DNA of 64,000 nt, from positions 1 through 64,000 of the forward strand of contig NZ_JABBXA010000011.1 of assembly GCF_014161445.1 (NCBI RefSeq), given 5' to 3'. Below are positions 49,524-58,737 of the stretch, in pieces. Every line of letters begins with the position of its first letter. The stretch's first letter is position 1. Made by a program: the position numbers and the translations under genes. The notes below the pieces were generated by a model. It made no database searches, was not told where the DNA came from, and saw only the letters and a program-made list of their open reading frames with translations. Origin of the DNA: Microbispora sp. H13382. Its GTDB lineage: Bacteria > Actinomycetota > Actinomycetes > Streptosporangiales > Streptosporangiaceae.

Positions 49524-51703
49524 CAGAAACGACAGCCTCTGTGCCCTCTCCACCCCTTTATCATCGGAGACCGTCTATGGGCGGTTGGACCATCCATGTC
49601 AGCAGCGTGCCCGTCGCTATCACAGCCGCAAACCCAGCATGGCCATCCGATTATGCGCTTCTACTTCATAAACTGGCGAATGCATTTGGCTTCGGGCTCC
49701 GGCAAATCGACGACGTCTGGCGCTCATGCCACGATGGTGGCGCAATTGACGGTTATATCCTTGACCTGTGTTTCCGTGCCGAGCACTCGCTGGGCGCAGC
49801 AACGTTGCGCCTTGAACGCGTGGAGGTCATGCCTGGAACCCATGGAAAGCAGCTAGTGCACGCTGTGATCGGTGTCGCCTGTGAGGCTCTCGCCGAAGAA
49901 ACAGATCGTGACATCGGCGAGACTCGCGCGAGCATGGCCGAGGCTGTCCGCGGAATCGTGCAGGAAGCCGGAATCGCTCCGGATGCCGCTGGCATGGTTG
50001 CTCATGCCTGGATGAAGGCTCCAGCGACGCTCGCGGTGCAGATCCAGAATACGCCGACGGTCCGTAACGACCTTCGCCGGCCAGTCCATCTCGATGCAGC
50101 GCTGATATCCGAAACTGACCGGCAGATCGCGCGGATGGTGCGGGAGGCTGGTATTGAACCTGGAACGTATCGCGGCGATGGAGCAAAAACCCTCGACCGG
50201 GACACGCTCGCGCCAATTGCTCTCGGCGTGCTGATTCGGCGGCTGGCGGCTCATGATATGAATGAGCTCGTCCTATTCGGCATGCAGGAATTGGAGCGGA
50301 TTACCGCCTACCGGGACAAGATGCTTCGTGGCATCGGGCAGTCTGCGCGACTGCTTTATCCCAATTGGGACCCCGCCAGTCGATACCAGGAGCAACAAGC
50401 AGAGTACCTGATCCTACGACGCTGCGCCGAAATGGGGGTAGAGGCTGCGCTGCGGTTGGCTCCGGTGGGGAATGCTCCGGTCGACGATGTTGCCTGGAGC
50501 GAGATCCTCGCGGGCGCACATGCGTATTTGTCTGCAACAGCTCGCAGCGAGAACATCCATCACCAGGTCACGCCAACGGCGCTGCACATCAGCGATTCCT
50601 TCGAGATGAAAATCGTCCCCGATAACGACGCCGCAGTCGCGATCGGTGACGAACGAAGCCGCATCTATGATCTCGACACCAGGGGCTTCGGTGCAGCAAG
50701 GGCGGCTCTAGAACTTGTGGAAGCAACAGACCATGCGTTGACGAGTAGCGATCGAGATGACGAATCCATGGTAGCGCCAGAGCTCGATGCCGCAATGCGT
50801 GATGCTTACGGTGTTTCAGCCTCTGACATCTACATAACTCTATTCGCGCTGGCGGGTTGGCCGCTGCGTCATAATGAGAGGGATGTTGCGACAGTAACAC
50901 CGCGGCAGGTCACAGATCACGTCCTGAAGGCTACGATTCTCGGTGGCGAGGCTGATGGAATGACCCGGGTCGCCGCCGCAGTTTCGATGCTCAGCAGCAA
51001 CGCCGCCGAGTTGCGCGCCGCAGACTGGAAACCGTGGCATGCGCGTACCCGTAAACGCAGGCTACTTATCCAGCCGCTACCCCAGCTGTCCGACGGATCC
51101 ATTGTAGTAGCGCCACATTTTTGCTTGTGCAGCCTGAGCGTTTACCGGAACTACTTGTCGCAAGGCCAGCTCCCGTGGAGCCAGCCCCCGGCGCCCCGAA
51201 AGGTGGAGAGGGCGCTAGAGGGAGTCCGTAACGGCAGAAACAAGGCCTTAGAAAGGCAAGTCGCGCAACTGCTACGAGACAGCGGATGGTCTGTTATCGA
51301 GGCGGTGAGCGCAAACAAGCCTCAGCGACTCAATGTGCCGTCACTGACCACCGAGATCGACGCGGTCGCCGGACGAGCAGACCTAGGTACGCTGTGGCTG
51401 CTTGAAGTGAAGGACCCTGTCGATACCTTCGCGGTGCCCGAGATTCGGCGACACCTCGACCATTTCTACGTAGGTCTCCAGAAGCCCTCCTATACCGCCC
51501 AGTTGCATAGGAAGGTTGCAGATATAGCGCCCCACGCTAACGCTGTAGCACAAGCACTGGGTCTTCCGCCCCGCACAACTGGTAGTCCCTTCGTTGTAAA
51601 GCCACTATTTGTGACTCGCAAGCCTATCCCGGCAGCGTTCGTCACAAGTGACTTCGAGTTCGTCTCGATCGAAAGCCTGCTCTCACGACTAGCGGACGGG
51701 TGA
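49520..51703 (+). CDS. Unknown protein B with C-terminal PD-(D/E)XK nuclease domain (727 aa)
   Basis: The N-terminal 500 residues are of unknown fold, largely helical (RAEHSLGAATLRLERVEVMP; RGIVQEAGIAPDAAGMVAHA; AQVEYLILRRCAEMGV-like helix). The last 170 residues look like a restriction-endonuclease fold: an opening helix (RNKALERQVAQLLRDSGWSV), then LTTEIDAVAGRADLGTLWLL followed by EVKD, giving D and E-x-K. The rest (HLDHFYVGLQKPSYTAQLHR) continues as helices. TTG 49520 overlaps the stop of gene A; ATG 49577 after GGAG is an alternative. A two-gene sensor-nuclease pair is inferred. The codon use is less GC-biased than in the neighbours. Confidence 0.72.
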   Translation: MTETTASVPSPPLYHRRPSMGGWTIHVSSVPVAITAANPAWPSDYALLLHKLANAFGFGLRQIDDVWRSCHDGGAIDGYILDLCFRAEHSLGAATLRLERVEVMPGTHGKQLVHAVIGVACEALAEETDRDIGETRASMAEAVRGIVQEAGIAPDAAGMVAHAWMKAPATLAVQIQNTPTVRNDLRRPVHLDAALISETDRQIARMVREAGIEPGTYRGDGAKTLDRDTLAPIALGVLIRRLAAHDMNELVLFGMQELERITAYRDKMLRGIGQSARLLYPNWDPASRYQEQQAEYLILRRCAEMGVEAALRLAPVGNAPVDDVAWSEILAGAHAYLSATARSENIHHQVTPTALHISDSFEMKIVPDNDAAVAIGDERSRIYDLDTRGFGAARAALELVEATDHALTSSDRDDESMVAPELDAAMRDAYGVSASDIYITLFALAGWPLRHNERDVATVTPRQVTDHVLKATILGGEADGMTRVAAAVSMLSSNAAELRAADWKPWHARTRKRRLLIQPLPQLSDGSIVVAPHFCLCSLSVYRNYLSQGQLPWSQPPAPRKVERALEGVRNGRNKALERQVAQLLRDSGWSVIEAVSANKPQRLNVPSLTTEIDAVAGRADLGTLWLLEVKDPVDTFAVPEIRRHLDHFYVGLQKPSYTAQLHRKVADIAPHANAVAQALGLPPRTTGSPFVVKPLFVTRKPIPAAFVTSDFEFVSIESLLSRLADG

Positions 51704-51953
51704 CGCGTCAGAAAGTCGCTTGTATTCGAGCGTAATATATGGCTCCGGACATGGCGTCTGTTGTCGAGAATCCGCGCACAGCGGTGACGTTGCATACGTG
51801 CCGCTGGCGGTGCGCTCCTCGCGTGTACCGGGTACGGTGGGGCGATCTGTTGCCGAGCTGACGACGATCGTGCACCTGGTTGTGTCCGCCTCGGTACAGG
51901 CTCGGGTCCGGAAGGGCGCGGCGGTGTTGTCGAGAGTAGACCATGATGACGCT

Positions 51954-53768
51954 ATGGACTATGACCTCGCCGGGCTGGGGCCGAAGGCATTCGAGCGTTT
52001 GTGCCAGGCCCTCGCGATCAAGATCCTCGGTGCCGATGTGCAGGTATTCGGGTCTGGTCCTGATGGGGGGCGTGAGGCATCCTTCGACGGCCAGTTGACT
52101 TATCCTGACCCAAGCCCCAACGGGCCCTGGGGCGGGTACGGAGTACTGCAGGCCAAATACAAGGAGCAGCTCTCGAGTGCCGGCAACGATCTGGCCTGGC
52201 TCCGTAAGCAGATCAAGGCTGAACTGGATGCTTGGGCGGATCCGACCAAGCGCCGCCGCAAAGAAGGCCGCTCTCCTCAGTACCTGATCTTCGCCACGAA
52301 CGTTTCGTTGTCCGCCGTCCCCGGCGGCGGAGGAAAAGATAAGATCTCAATGCTGATCACCCAATCTGCGGATGTGATCGGCCTCAAGGACTGGCGGGTA
52401 TGGGACGCCAATCAGATCAAGAGCTTCCTGGATGTCCACCAAGACGTGGCCACCGGCTTCGCGGCGCTCATCACCCCGCACGCGCTGATCGCTGCCCTCC
52501 GCGAGAAGGTCATGCAGTCCGCGCCTCTGATCATGCCCACCCCGATCAAAGTCGGGGAAGGGCTGCCAGGCAAGGAGGCGGCCTTCCGCGCTGCGTTCGA
52601 GGCTGCTGGCGGAGTTGCACGACTGGGACACCCGACCGGACAGGCACACGAACTCGGCCCGGGCTTCGTGCAGTACCTACGAAACGCCGACAGCGCACAC
52701 GACAGCGTCCTTTGTGCTTTGGACAACCACCAGTCGGCCGTAGTCGTGGCCGGGCCGGTGTGGAAGGCTCTCAGCAACCTCGGTGATCCGTCGCTCGGCG
52801 GTGGCGTCGTAGACGCCGGTTTCCCATCGGCGGAGGAAGGCGGCGATACGTGTTACATCGGTGAGGACCTTCCGCGCATCGAGCTGTCCGGCGGTCGCTG
52901 GGGTCCCGGATACATCATCCGTGTCGGGCCCGAGCGATGGAAGTGGCGCCCACAGGTCCGCTTCGACTCCCTGGCCTTCCGCGATCGCACTATCTGGGCC
53001 GGTGTAAAGGCGGACCTGCGGATACGGGTCGCCGCCCGCATCCCCTGGCCCGTTGCCATGATGCGCATCGACTCGGCCGGTCGGCGTCGGGTCGAGGCCG
53101 CTCTGGCCGCCTCCGAAGCTATCGAGGCTCTTCACGTTCTGGGGCATCCGCGGGGTCTTACCGCCCAGAATCCCGTGTGGCAAAGGACCAGTGACTCAGA
53201 TGGTCGCAACGACTCGTATGGGGTCAGCCAGCAGTGTGGGCTGAACGGTCCTGACGGCCGGCACGCGATTACGGGTCGCGCGCTGTTCCAGCTTCCTACG
53301 TTGCCAATAGACGACACCGCGCTTTCCCTCGTTGATGTGCGCGTGGACTTCGACGCGCTGCGGCAAGGCACGACGGATACCGCCGTGCCAGCCGAGCTAC
53401 GGATCACGATTCCCGAACTGGCCAATATCTTTACCGCCGCCTGGACGCTGGCTACGACGGTCCTGCCTCTCGCAGTGACGGCGGACCCCACGACGGTCAC
53501 TCCTACCGGAGCGCCTCGCCTGGAGTTGTACGTAGTCAACGAACGCCCCGTTACTGAAGGCGGAGACCGAACGCTACGAACGGACCAACTGCTCGACCTC
53601 ACCGCCTTCGGTACGACCACGAGGACACACCTATACGACCTGGCCATCGGGGTCGCAGCCCCGCTTGACCTTACCGATGCCGAGATCGACTCCACGGTGA
53701 AGTTGGCCATGGTGCGAATGGCCGAAGATTACGGATTCACCGACGCGGATCGCTTATTCCTGCAGTGA
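51954..53768 (+). CDS. Protein with N-terminal PD-(D/E)XK-like domain and LGFP-like middle (604 aa)
   Basis: ATG 51954 (MDYDLAGLGPKAFERLCQAL) starts a restriction-endonuclease-like domain with FGSGPDGGREASFDGQLTYP and GYGVLQAKYKEQL, i.e. D/E and Q-A-K. This resembles the N-terminal domain placed before STAND or NACHT modules in some defence proteins, but no Walker A motif follows. Instead residues about 215-300 read AAFEAAGGVARLGHPTGQAH, GFVQYLRNADS, VVVAGPVWKALSNLG, like an LGFP-type repeat. The C-terminal 250 residues are strand-rich. It is separated from gene B by 250 bp, so it probably has its own promoter, and is convergent with pglX. Confidence 0.7.
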   Translation: MDYDLAGLGPKAFERLCQALAIKILGADVQVFGSGPDGGREASFDGQLTYPDPSPNGPWGGYGVLQAKYKEQLSSAGNDLAWLRKQIKAELDAWADPTKRRRKEGRSPQYLIFATNVSLSAVPGGGGKDKISMLITQSADVIGLKDWRVWDANQIKSFLDVHQDVATGFAALITPHALIAALREKVMQSAPLIMPTPIKVGEGLPGKEAAFRAAFEAAGGVARLGHPTGQAHELGPGFVQYLRNADSAHDSVLCALDNHQSAVVVAGPVWKALSNLGDPSLGGGVVDAGFPSAEEGGDTCYIGEDLPRIELSGGRWGPGYIIRVGPERWKWRPQVRFDSLAFRDRTIWAGVKADLRIRVAARIPWPVAMMRIDSAGRRRVEAALAASEAIEALHVLGHPRGLTAQNPVWQRTSDSDGRNDSYGVSQQCGLNGPDGRHAITGRALFQLPTLPIDDTALSLVDVRVDFDALRQGTTDTAVPAELRITIPELANIFTAAWTLATTVLPLAVTADPTTVTPTGAPRLELYVVNERPVTEGGDRTLRTDQLLDLTAFGTTTRTHLYDLAIGVAAPLDLTDAEIDSTVKLAMVRMAEDYGFTDADRLFLQ

Positions 53769-53789
53769 TCCGACATCATGTATTGCACC

Positions 53790-56700
53790 CTAGGGATTCT
53801 TCCGCGGCCGCCCTCGGTTCGACTTCGGGGGCCGCCACGCCCGCAACGTCTCATCGGACAGGGAATGACGGACATACAACTGATCAAGGCAGCTAAGAAC
53901 CGAGCTCGCGGCGGTCGCGGGGCGATGACTGCCATACGGGTGCGTTAGCCACGGCACCAATTCGAGCAGACCTGCAGCGAGGGGGATGATAGCCTCTGCT
54001 GCCGACGGAGCCTTCTCCTGCTCTTCAACGAGACCGATCAGGACATTGGCCCGATCATCGAGATCCCAACCGCTCCAGCCGATCAGAGGGTCTTTCCCCT
54101 GCCGGATGGTCGGATAGGAGATAAAGCGCTCATTTGGGAGGTCGAATTTTCCCCGCTGGCGCCAGTAACTGCCTTTGAGGAAGTCACTCGACGTGTACTT
54201 GGGTGGCACCGGGATTGAGTTGCGGAGGCGATCCGCCTCATCGTCGCTGGAAGTACAGCGCAGGTCGTCCTCGCGCTGCTGAAGGCGCCATACTTCCTCC
54301 CAATCAGCGCGTTTACGCAGCCCTGACTCGCGCAGGCGTAGAGCTGAGAGATAGGGGACGTCCTGGTCGGCGAGGACGTCTCGCAGGACCTGTTCAACGC
54401 TCTTGCCCGGAGCGTAGAAGTGTGCAGCTCTGACGAACTCGTGGTCCTGCCGCAGTAGTTCGGCCAACTGTGGGATGGTCAGCGGGCGCGGACGGCGCTG
54501 TTGATCCCGCAGCTCGTACCAAAGCTCGGGTGTTTCACACCGGTCGAGCAGCCACGTGTGCAGTGCGGAGGAGAGGAGATCGTCCCAGCTCTCGCTCATC
54601 CATCGTCTTTTGAACTCTGGCCGTTCGAGGATCCCCAGACTGGCGTTCTGCTCTATCGCGTCGATACGCCTCAGGACGACGTCTTGATACGTATCCGGCC
54701 AATGCTGGGGCACTGTGGTGAGGGGCTGCAGGCCGTGGCGCGCAAACCAACTGGTGGTGACGGTGCCCGCTGCCAGTTTTCTGGCCAATACGATCTCAAA
54801 GGCGCGCTCTCCGGCTTTCACGAGGGGGATGTCCTCGGGCCTGGCTAGTAGTCCGCCGCTGTCGGGCAATAGTCCGTACCGGTCGTAGATCTCCCAGTCC
54901 AGTTCCTCCTGGAGACCGATCATTGTCTCTCTGATCCGGGTCCAGTTAGCGTGGGCCTCGTTCAGCGCTTCCAGTGAGGGTGGAAGAGACCTGCGGATGA
55001 CCTTGGCGGGCGTGGCCTCCGTCAGAGCCTGGGCGTGATCATCCAGGGCGATCGCGTGACGCGACCACCGGTCACCGGACCAGCGATCAGGGGGGAGCGG
55101 AAGGCCTGCCAGGCGGGTGGAGGTGAACTCGTAGAAGTCGGTCCACGGCTCGCCGCTTCCCAGTTGATCGGCGCTCGGCTGACCCTTGCTATGACTGTGC
55201 TGTTTGAGCCAAAAGCAGACGGCTGAGCTGTTGAGCAGTGCCGCCAGTTGCTTGTGGTCCACATCCCACGCAGTCGCCGGCAGCTTGATCACGGGAGCGG
55301 AGTGCAGGGGGACAATAGGTTCACGCAGTATGGCGAAATGCGTGTGGGTAGCCACCCAAGGAAAGACGATCGACCACGGATGGGCGTCCTCTGTCTTAGT
55401 GACATGGTGCCAGCCGTACCAGGCCCGCTGAGCTTGGAAGTAGGAGCCGCCGGAGTAGTTCACCCGGTGTCCCAGAATCGTGCGATAGGGCCAGAGTCGT
55501 TGGAGGTGGTGGGGAGACTCGGTGGTGTACAGCGGCCTCCTGCTGCTCTCGTTGGGGAGGAAACTCTCCATTACGGGGGTCACGGTCCAGTCCCGGACCT
55601 CCGAGCCAGTGATCACCTTGACGAGTGATTCGTTCCCAGCGCCCATCCGACGGAAGGAAGCTGGCGGTGCGGTGAAGATGTCATCGGCTCCAGTGGTGGC
55701 GACATATCCGATTCTCACAACCCTGCCCCCGAGCCGATTGCCGTCTTCCATGCTCCGCAGGATCGCCATTGTCGTGGAATCGGTGAGATTCCAGGGGAAG
55801 TCCCGCAGCACTTTCCGGTCGAGCTTCAGCAGCTGCGTCCACTCGCTCTCCGTGGTCCAGCCGGAAACCTGGTCGCGGATCGATTGCCACACCTGCCCTT
55901 CCGCGGGGTCGGCAGGGTATGCGGGCTCGCCCTGAACACTGACGACGGTGACGACGGGGGTATCAGCCGCAGGCCGATTCCTTCCGAGCAGGATGACGGT
56001 TGGAGTGCCGTGTCCGGGGATGAACGCCCCTGACGTGTCGATCACATGGGTGAGGTCAACCTTCGATAGGAAGTTCTCAATCAGCCTCCGTCCGAACTCG
56101 CGTTTCATGAAGCTGTTCGCGGTGAGCTGGCCGACGTAGCCCGCGCCGGATCCTGACGAGTCAGCGGGGCGGGCGAGCTGGAAGAACCGTTGCGCGAACG
56201 GCACTGTCAGCGCGTACATTCCGGAGCAGACATCCGCATATGCCCTGCGGTACGTCTCGTTCCTAGTTTTGTCTTTGACTGTTAGGTATGGAGGGTTGCC
56301 CACGACCGCGTGATAGCTACCCGCAGCCAGCAGATCCACCTCCGGTGAGTGGTAGTGGTGCATGTCCTCTTCGGGGGAGAGCTGTGGATCCTCCTCAAGG
56401 ATTACGGACTGGCCATCGTGCCCCCCGCGGCCGTTGAGAAGTGAGTCTCCGACGGCGATCGGCATGACAAGCCGGGGAAGATGAGTGAGATGGCGAACCC
56501 CTGCGGTCTTCATCGCGGCTATGAGAAGGCGGAACCGCGTGATGATGACGGCACTCGGGTGCAGGTCGACGCCATGAACCGACGCGGCGGCTCTGCGGAT
56601 CAACTCCCACTGGTCCGCGCTAGGGTCGACCCTTCGCCACGCGGCCAGTAAGCGGTGGAACGCGCCGAGTAGGAAGCCCCCGGAGCCGCACGCCGGATCG

Positions 56701-57320
56701 ATCAGCCTGAATCCAGCCGGCCCGAAGCTCTCGATCGCGGGATCAAGGGTGTGGTCAAGAATGAACTCGCTGACGAAAGCTGGTGTCCGGACGAGGGCGT
56801 AGGTGCTCCTGGCCGTCTCGGACAGGTCCTGATAGAGGTCACAGAGGAAATCCGTGCTCCACTCGGGGTCGGTGAAATCATGAATAAGCTCGCCGTCCTC
56901 GTCCCGGCGGCGCCAGAAGGCCAGCAGATCCGTCGCTGCCTCGTGCGGGATTGTGAGCTCTTCCTGTCTGGGGAAGAGGCTCACCGGGGCCAGCATGGCG
57001 GACGCCTTCGCGAACGCGGTCATGATCCAGTCGCGATCGCCGTCCCGCGGGTGATTGTGGAAATGCTCGCGCTGTCGCTGGATTGCCTGGTTGAACCGTT
57101 CCCCCGGGCCGGTGATGAACAGCGGCTCGATCAGATCGTTGTCCTCGCAGAACCTCAGAAGAACGGTACCCAGGATCCACGCCATGGCGGTGCGGGCCGC
57201 GTGTTCCTCCTGTTCCGAGGAGGAAGCGGACGGCCGCAGTGCCGAAGGCTCGCGTAGGTGAGCCTCCAGGGCGACCATCTGTCGGCGGATGTCGGCCAGT
57301 AGAGCCGTCCGATCGATCAT
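53790..57320 (-). CDS. pglX: PglX-type adenine-specific DNA methyltransferase (BREX-2-like), without its usual partners
   Basis: A 1176-residue N6-adenine methyltransferase from ATG 57320, which follows AAAGGAG. The SAM-binding motif is LIDPACGSGGFLLGAF and the catalytic motif is VVGNPPYLTV, with GYVGQLTANSFMKREFGRRL after it. The C-terminal part (RDVLADQDVPYLSALRLRES, PPKYTSSDFLKGSYWRQRGK, NERFISYPTIRQGKDPLIGW) is that of PglX from BREX type 2 (phage growth limitation) systems. Those normally carry pglW, pglY, pglZ and brxD/brxHI; none is within this window. It converges with the nuclease-like gene at 51954-53768. It may act as the modification arm of this island. Confidence 0.88.
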   Translation of the reverse strand: MIDRTALLADIRRQMVALEAHLREPSALRPSASSSEQEEHAARTAMAWILGTVLLRFCEDNDLIEPLFITGPGERFNQAIQRQREHFHNHPRDGDRDWIMTAFAKASAMLAPVSLFPRQEELTIPHEAATDLLAFWRRRDEDGELIHDFTDPEWSTDFLCDLYQDLSETARSTYALVRTPAFVSEFILDHTLDPAIESFGPAGFRLIDPACGSGGFLLGAFHRLLAAWRRVDPSADQWELIRRAAASVHGVDLHPSAVIITRFRLLIAAMKTAGVRHLTHLPRLVMPIAVGDSLLNGRGGHDGQSVILEEDPQLSPEEDMHHYHSPEVDLLAAGSYHAVVGNPPYLTVKDKTRNETYRRAYADVCSGMYALTVPFAQRFFQLARPADSSGSGAGYVGQLTANSFMKREFGRRLIENFLSKVDLTHVIDTSGAFIPGHGTPTVILLGRNRPAADTPVVTVVSVQGEPAYPADPAEGQVWQSIRDQVSGWTTESEWTQLLKLDRKVLRDFPWNLTDSTTMAILRSMEDGNRLGGRVVRIGYVATTGADDIFTAPPASFRRMGAGNESLVKVITGSEVRDWTVTPVMESFLPNESSRRPLYTTESPHHLQRLWPYRTILGHRVNYSGGSYFQAQRAWYGWHHVTKTEDAHPWSIVFPWVATHTHFAILREPIVPLHSAPVIKLPATAWDVDHKQLAALLNSSAVCFWLKQHSHSKGQPSADQLGSGEPWTDFYEFTSTRLAGLPLPPDRWSGDRWSRHAIALDDHAQALTEATPAKVIRRSLPPSLEALNEAHANWTRIRETMIGLQEELDWEIYDRYGLLPDSGGLLARPEDIPLVKAGERAFEIVLARKLAAGTVTTSWFARHGLQPLTTVPQHWPDTYQDVVLRRIDAIEQNASLGILERPEFKRRWMSESWDDLLSSALHTWLLDRCETPELWYELRDQQRRPRPLTIPQLAELLRQDHEFVRAAHFYAPGKSVEQVLRDVLADQDVPYLSALRLRESGLRKRADWEEVWRLQQREDDLRCTSSDDEADRLRNSIPVPPKYTSSDFLKGSYWRQRGKFDLPNERFISYPTIRQGKDPLIGWSGWDLDDRANVLIGLVEEQEKAPSAAEAIIPLAAGLLELVPWLTHPYGSHRPATAASSVLSCLDQLYVRHSLSDETLRAWRPPKSNRGRPRKNP

Positions 57321-57666
57321 CGAAGTCTCCTTTGAGGCAGACGCCTGCTCGGGGGCGTACGGACATCGGCAGTTCGCGGCTTTGACGGCCACGGTATGGG
57401 ACAACTCCCCTCGGATGACGCCGGTCGTGCCCTTCTCGGAAGGGCAGTGGTATTTATCTTAGCGTGTTAGCGACATCTCCTGCGGCCTTCGCTGGTAGGG
57501 AGCCTGGAGGATGATCAGGGCGTGCTTCGCTCCTGTGACGTCCGCTTCTCCCTTCTAAGCGTCGCGTTCTGGTGATGTCCGCCTGTCCTCCGTTAGAAGG
57601 AGTTGCGGAATCCAATGATTTTTAGCATCGTGTTAGAAGCCATCCTCTCCCCCTAGGAGGTTGCAC
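57321..57666. promoter_or_regulatory. Divergent promoter region, pglX / HNH gene
   Basis: The 346 bases between the two divergent genes have three similar short words: TTAGCGTGTTAGCGA (57457-57471), CGTTAGAAGG (57592-57601) and CGTGTTAGAAG (57630-57640). They might bind a shared regulator. No reading frame is supported. CCTAGGAGG at the end is the ribosome-binding site of the HNH gene. Confidence 0.45.
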
Positions 57667-58506
57667 ATGTCAGGCACAGTGAGCTGGAACGCCCCTCACC
57701 TGGTCTTCAGGTTTCCGTTCGACCGCAGCGCCAACGAAGCGCTCCAGGTCGCCACGTGTGGAGTCGCCCGCTGGGATTCGGAGCTCCGCGGGTTCGTCGT
57801 CCCTGTCCACCCGCGTGGTCTCGCGGGTGCCCTGCTGGATTCGATCAATCGGTTCGTCGTGGAGCACAAGCTCCAAATCGCTCCCGAGGCGCTCAAGCCG
57901 CTGGGTCGTCGTCCTACCGGCGGTTCTCGTGCGTGGGTGATGGAAGTCAACTCGTCATCTCACGGCCTGGGACAAGGACGGCTCCGTGCCGACCTCCTGC
58001 CGGCCGACACGTGGGGGTCCAACCTGAGGGGAATCCTCCCCAGCGCTGATTGGGATCGATTGCGTATCCCTGTCTGCGAGAGCGTGGGCAACCGGTGTGA
58101 GGTGTGCAAGGCGCTGTGCTTCATGGAAGGCGACCGGAAACGGCGCCCTGACTGCCACGAGCTCTGGGTTTTCGAAAGTAGCGAGGGTCGCCATGTCCAG
58201 CGGCTTGAGCGGCTGATCGCTCTCTGCCCTGATTGTCACCGTGTGCAGCACATGGGCTGGGCTGAGGCCAGGGGTGAGATGCCGCAGGTGATCGCCAAGC
58301 TCCGTGAGGTGAATCGCTGGACTTCGGATCAGGCCATGGCCGAGATCTCGCGTGCTCGCCGGATCTGCGCCCAGCGCGAGCTGGTCCGCTGGGACCTCGA
58401 TCTCTCCGTGCTCGCTGAGCTCATCTCGATCGATGGATTTCCGGATCTTTATGTCCCCTCAGCCGACCGCCGGCGTTTGGGCAACTCGTTCTACGGAGAA
58501 CGTTGA
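57667..58506 (+). CDS. HNH-type endonuclease-like protein (279 aa)
   Basis: ATG 57667 follows AGGAGG. Residues about 1-75 are a strand-rich unknown domain (APHLVFRFPFDRSANEALQV). Residues about 135-200 form a zinc-bound HNH motif: NRCEVCKALCFMEGDRKR, PDCHELWVFESSEG, LIALCPDCHRVQHMGWAEAR. The two CxxC pairs plus histidines should hold a beta-beta-alpha metal nuclease. The C-terminal part is helical (SDQAMAEISRARRICAQREL). It is separated from the DprA-like gene by 230 bp. Probably a nicking or restriction nuclease of the island. Confidence 0.75.
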   Translation: MSGTVSWNAPHLVFRFPFDRSANEALQVATCGVARWDSELRGFVVPVHPRGLAGALLDSINRFVVEHKLQIAPEALKPLGRRPTGGSRAWVMEVNSSSHGLGQGRLRADLLPADTWGSNLRGILPSADWDRLRIPVCESVGNRCEVCKALCFMEGDRKRRPDCHELWVFESSEGRHVQRLERLIALCPDCHRVQHMGWAEARGEMPQVIAKLREVNRWTSDQAMAEISRARRICAQRELVRWDLDLSVLAELISIDGFPDLYVPSADRRRLGNSFYGER

Positions 58507-58737
58507 ATTTCCTTAGAGGTTGTCGCCGGGCTCGTAGAACTTGAAGCGGCGGTCCCCGCCTCGGGCATACCTGGTGGTAGGGCTGGAGCAATCGCCATTT
58601 CACTTCTGAGTGAGATGGCCGGTCGCCGCTGTCGACGACTTCGTGGGCTGAGGTCGTGGTGCGCCGATAGGGTTCGGAACGTGGACCAGCACAGTGTTCC
58701 TGGGGGTCCTGCCCTCCCTAGCGAGGGCGGGCAGGTC

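Noticed and set aside
53790..57320. Complete BREX-2 or DISARM system
   Set aside because: Only a PglX-type methyltransferase is present; no PglW, PglY, PglZ, DrmA, DrmB or DrmC homologue is seen in the window.
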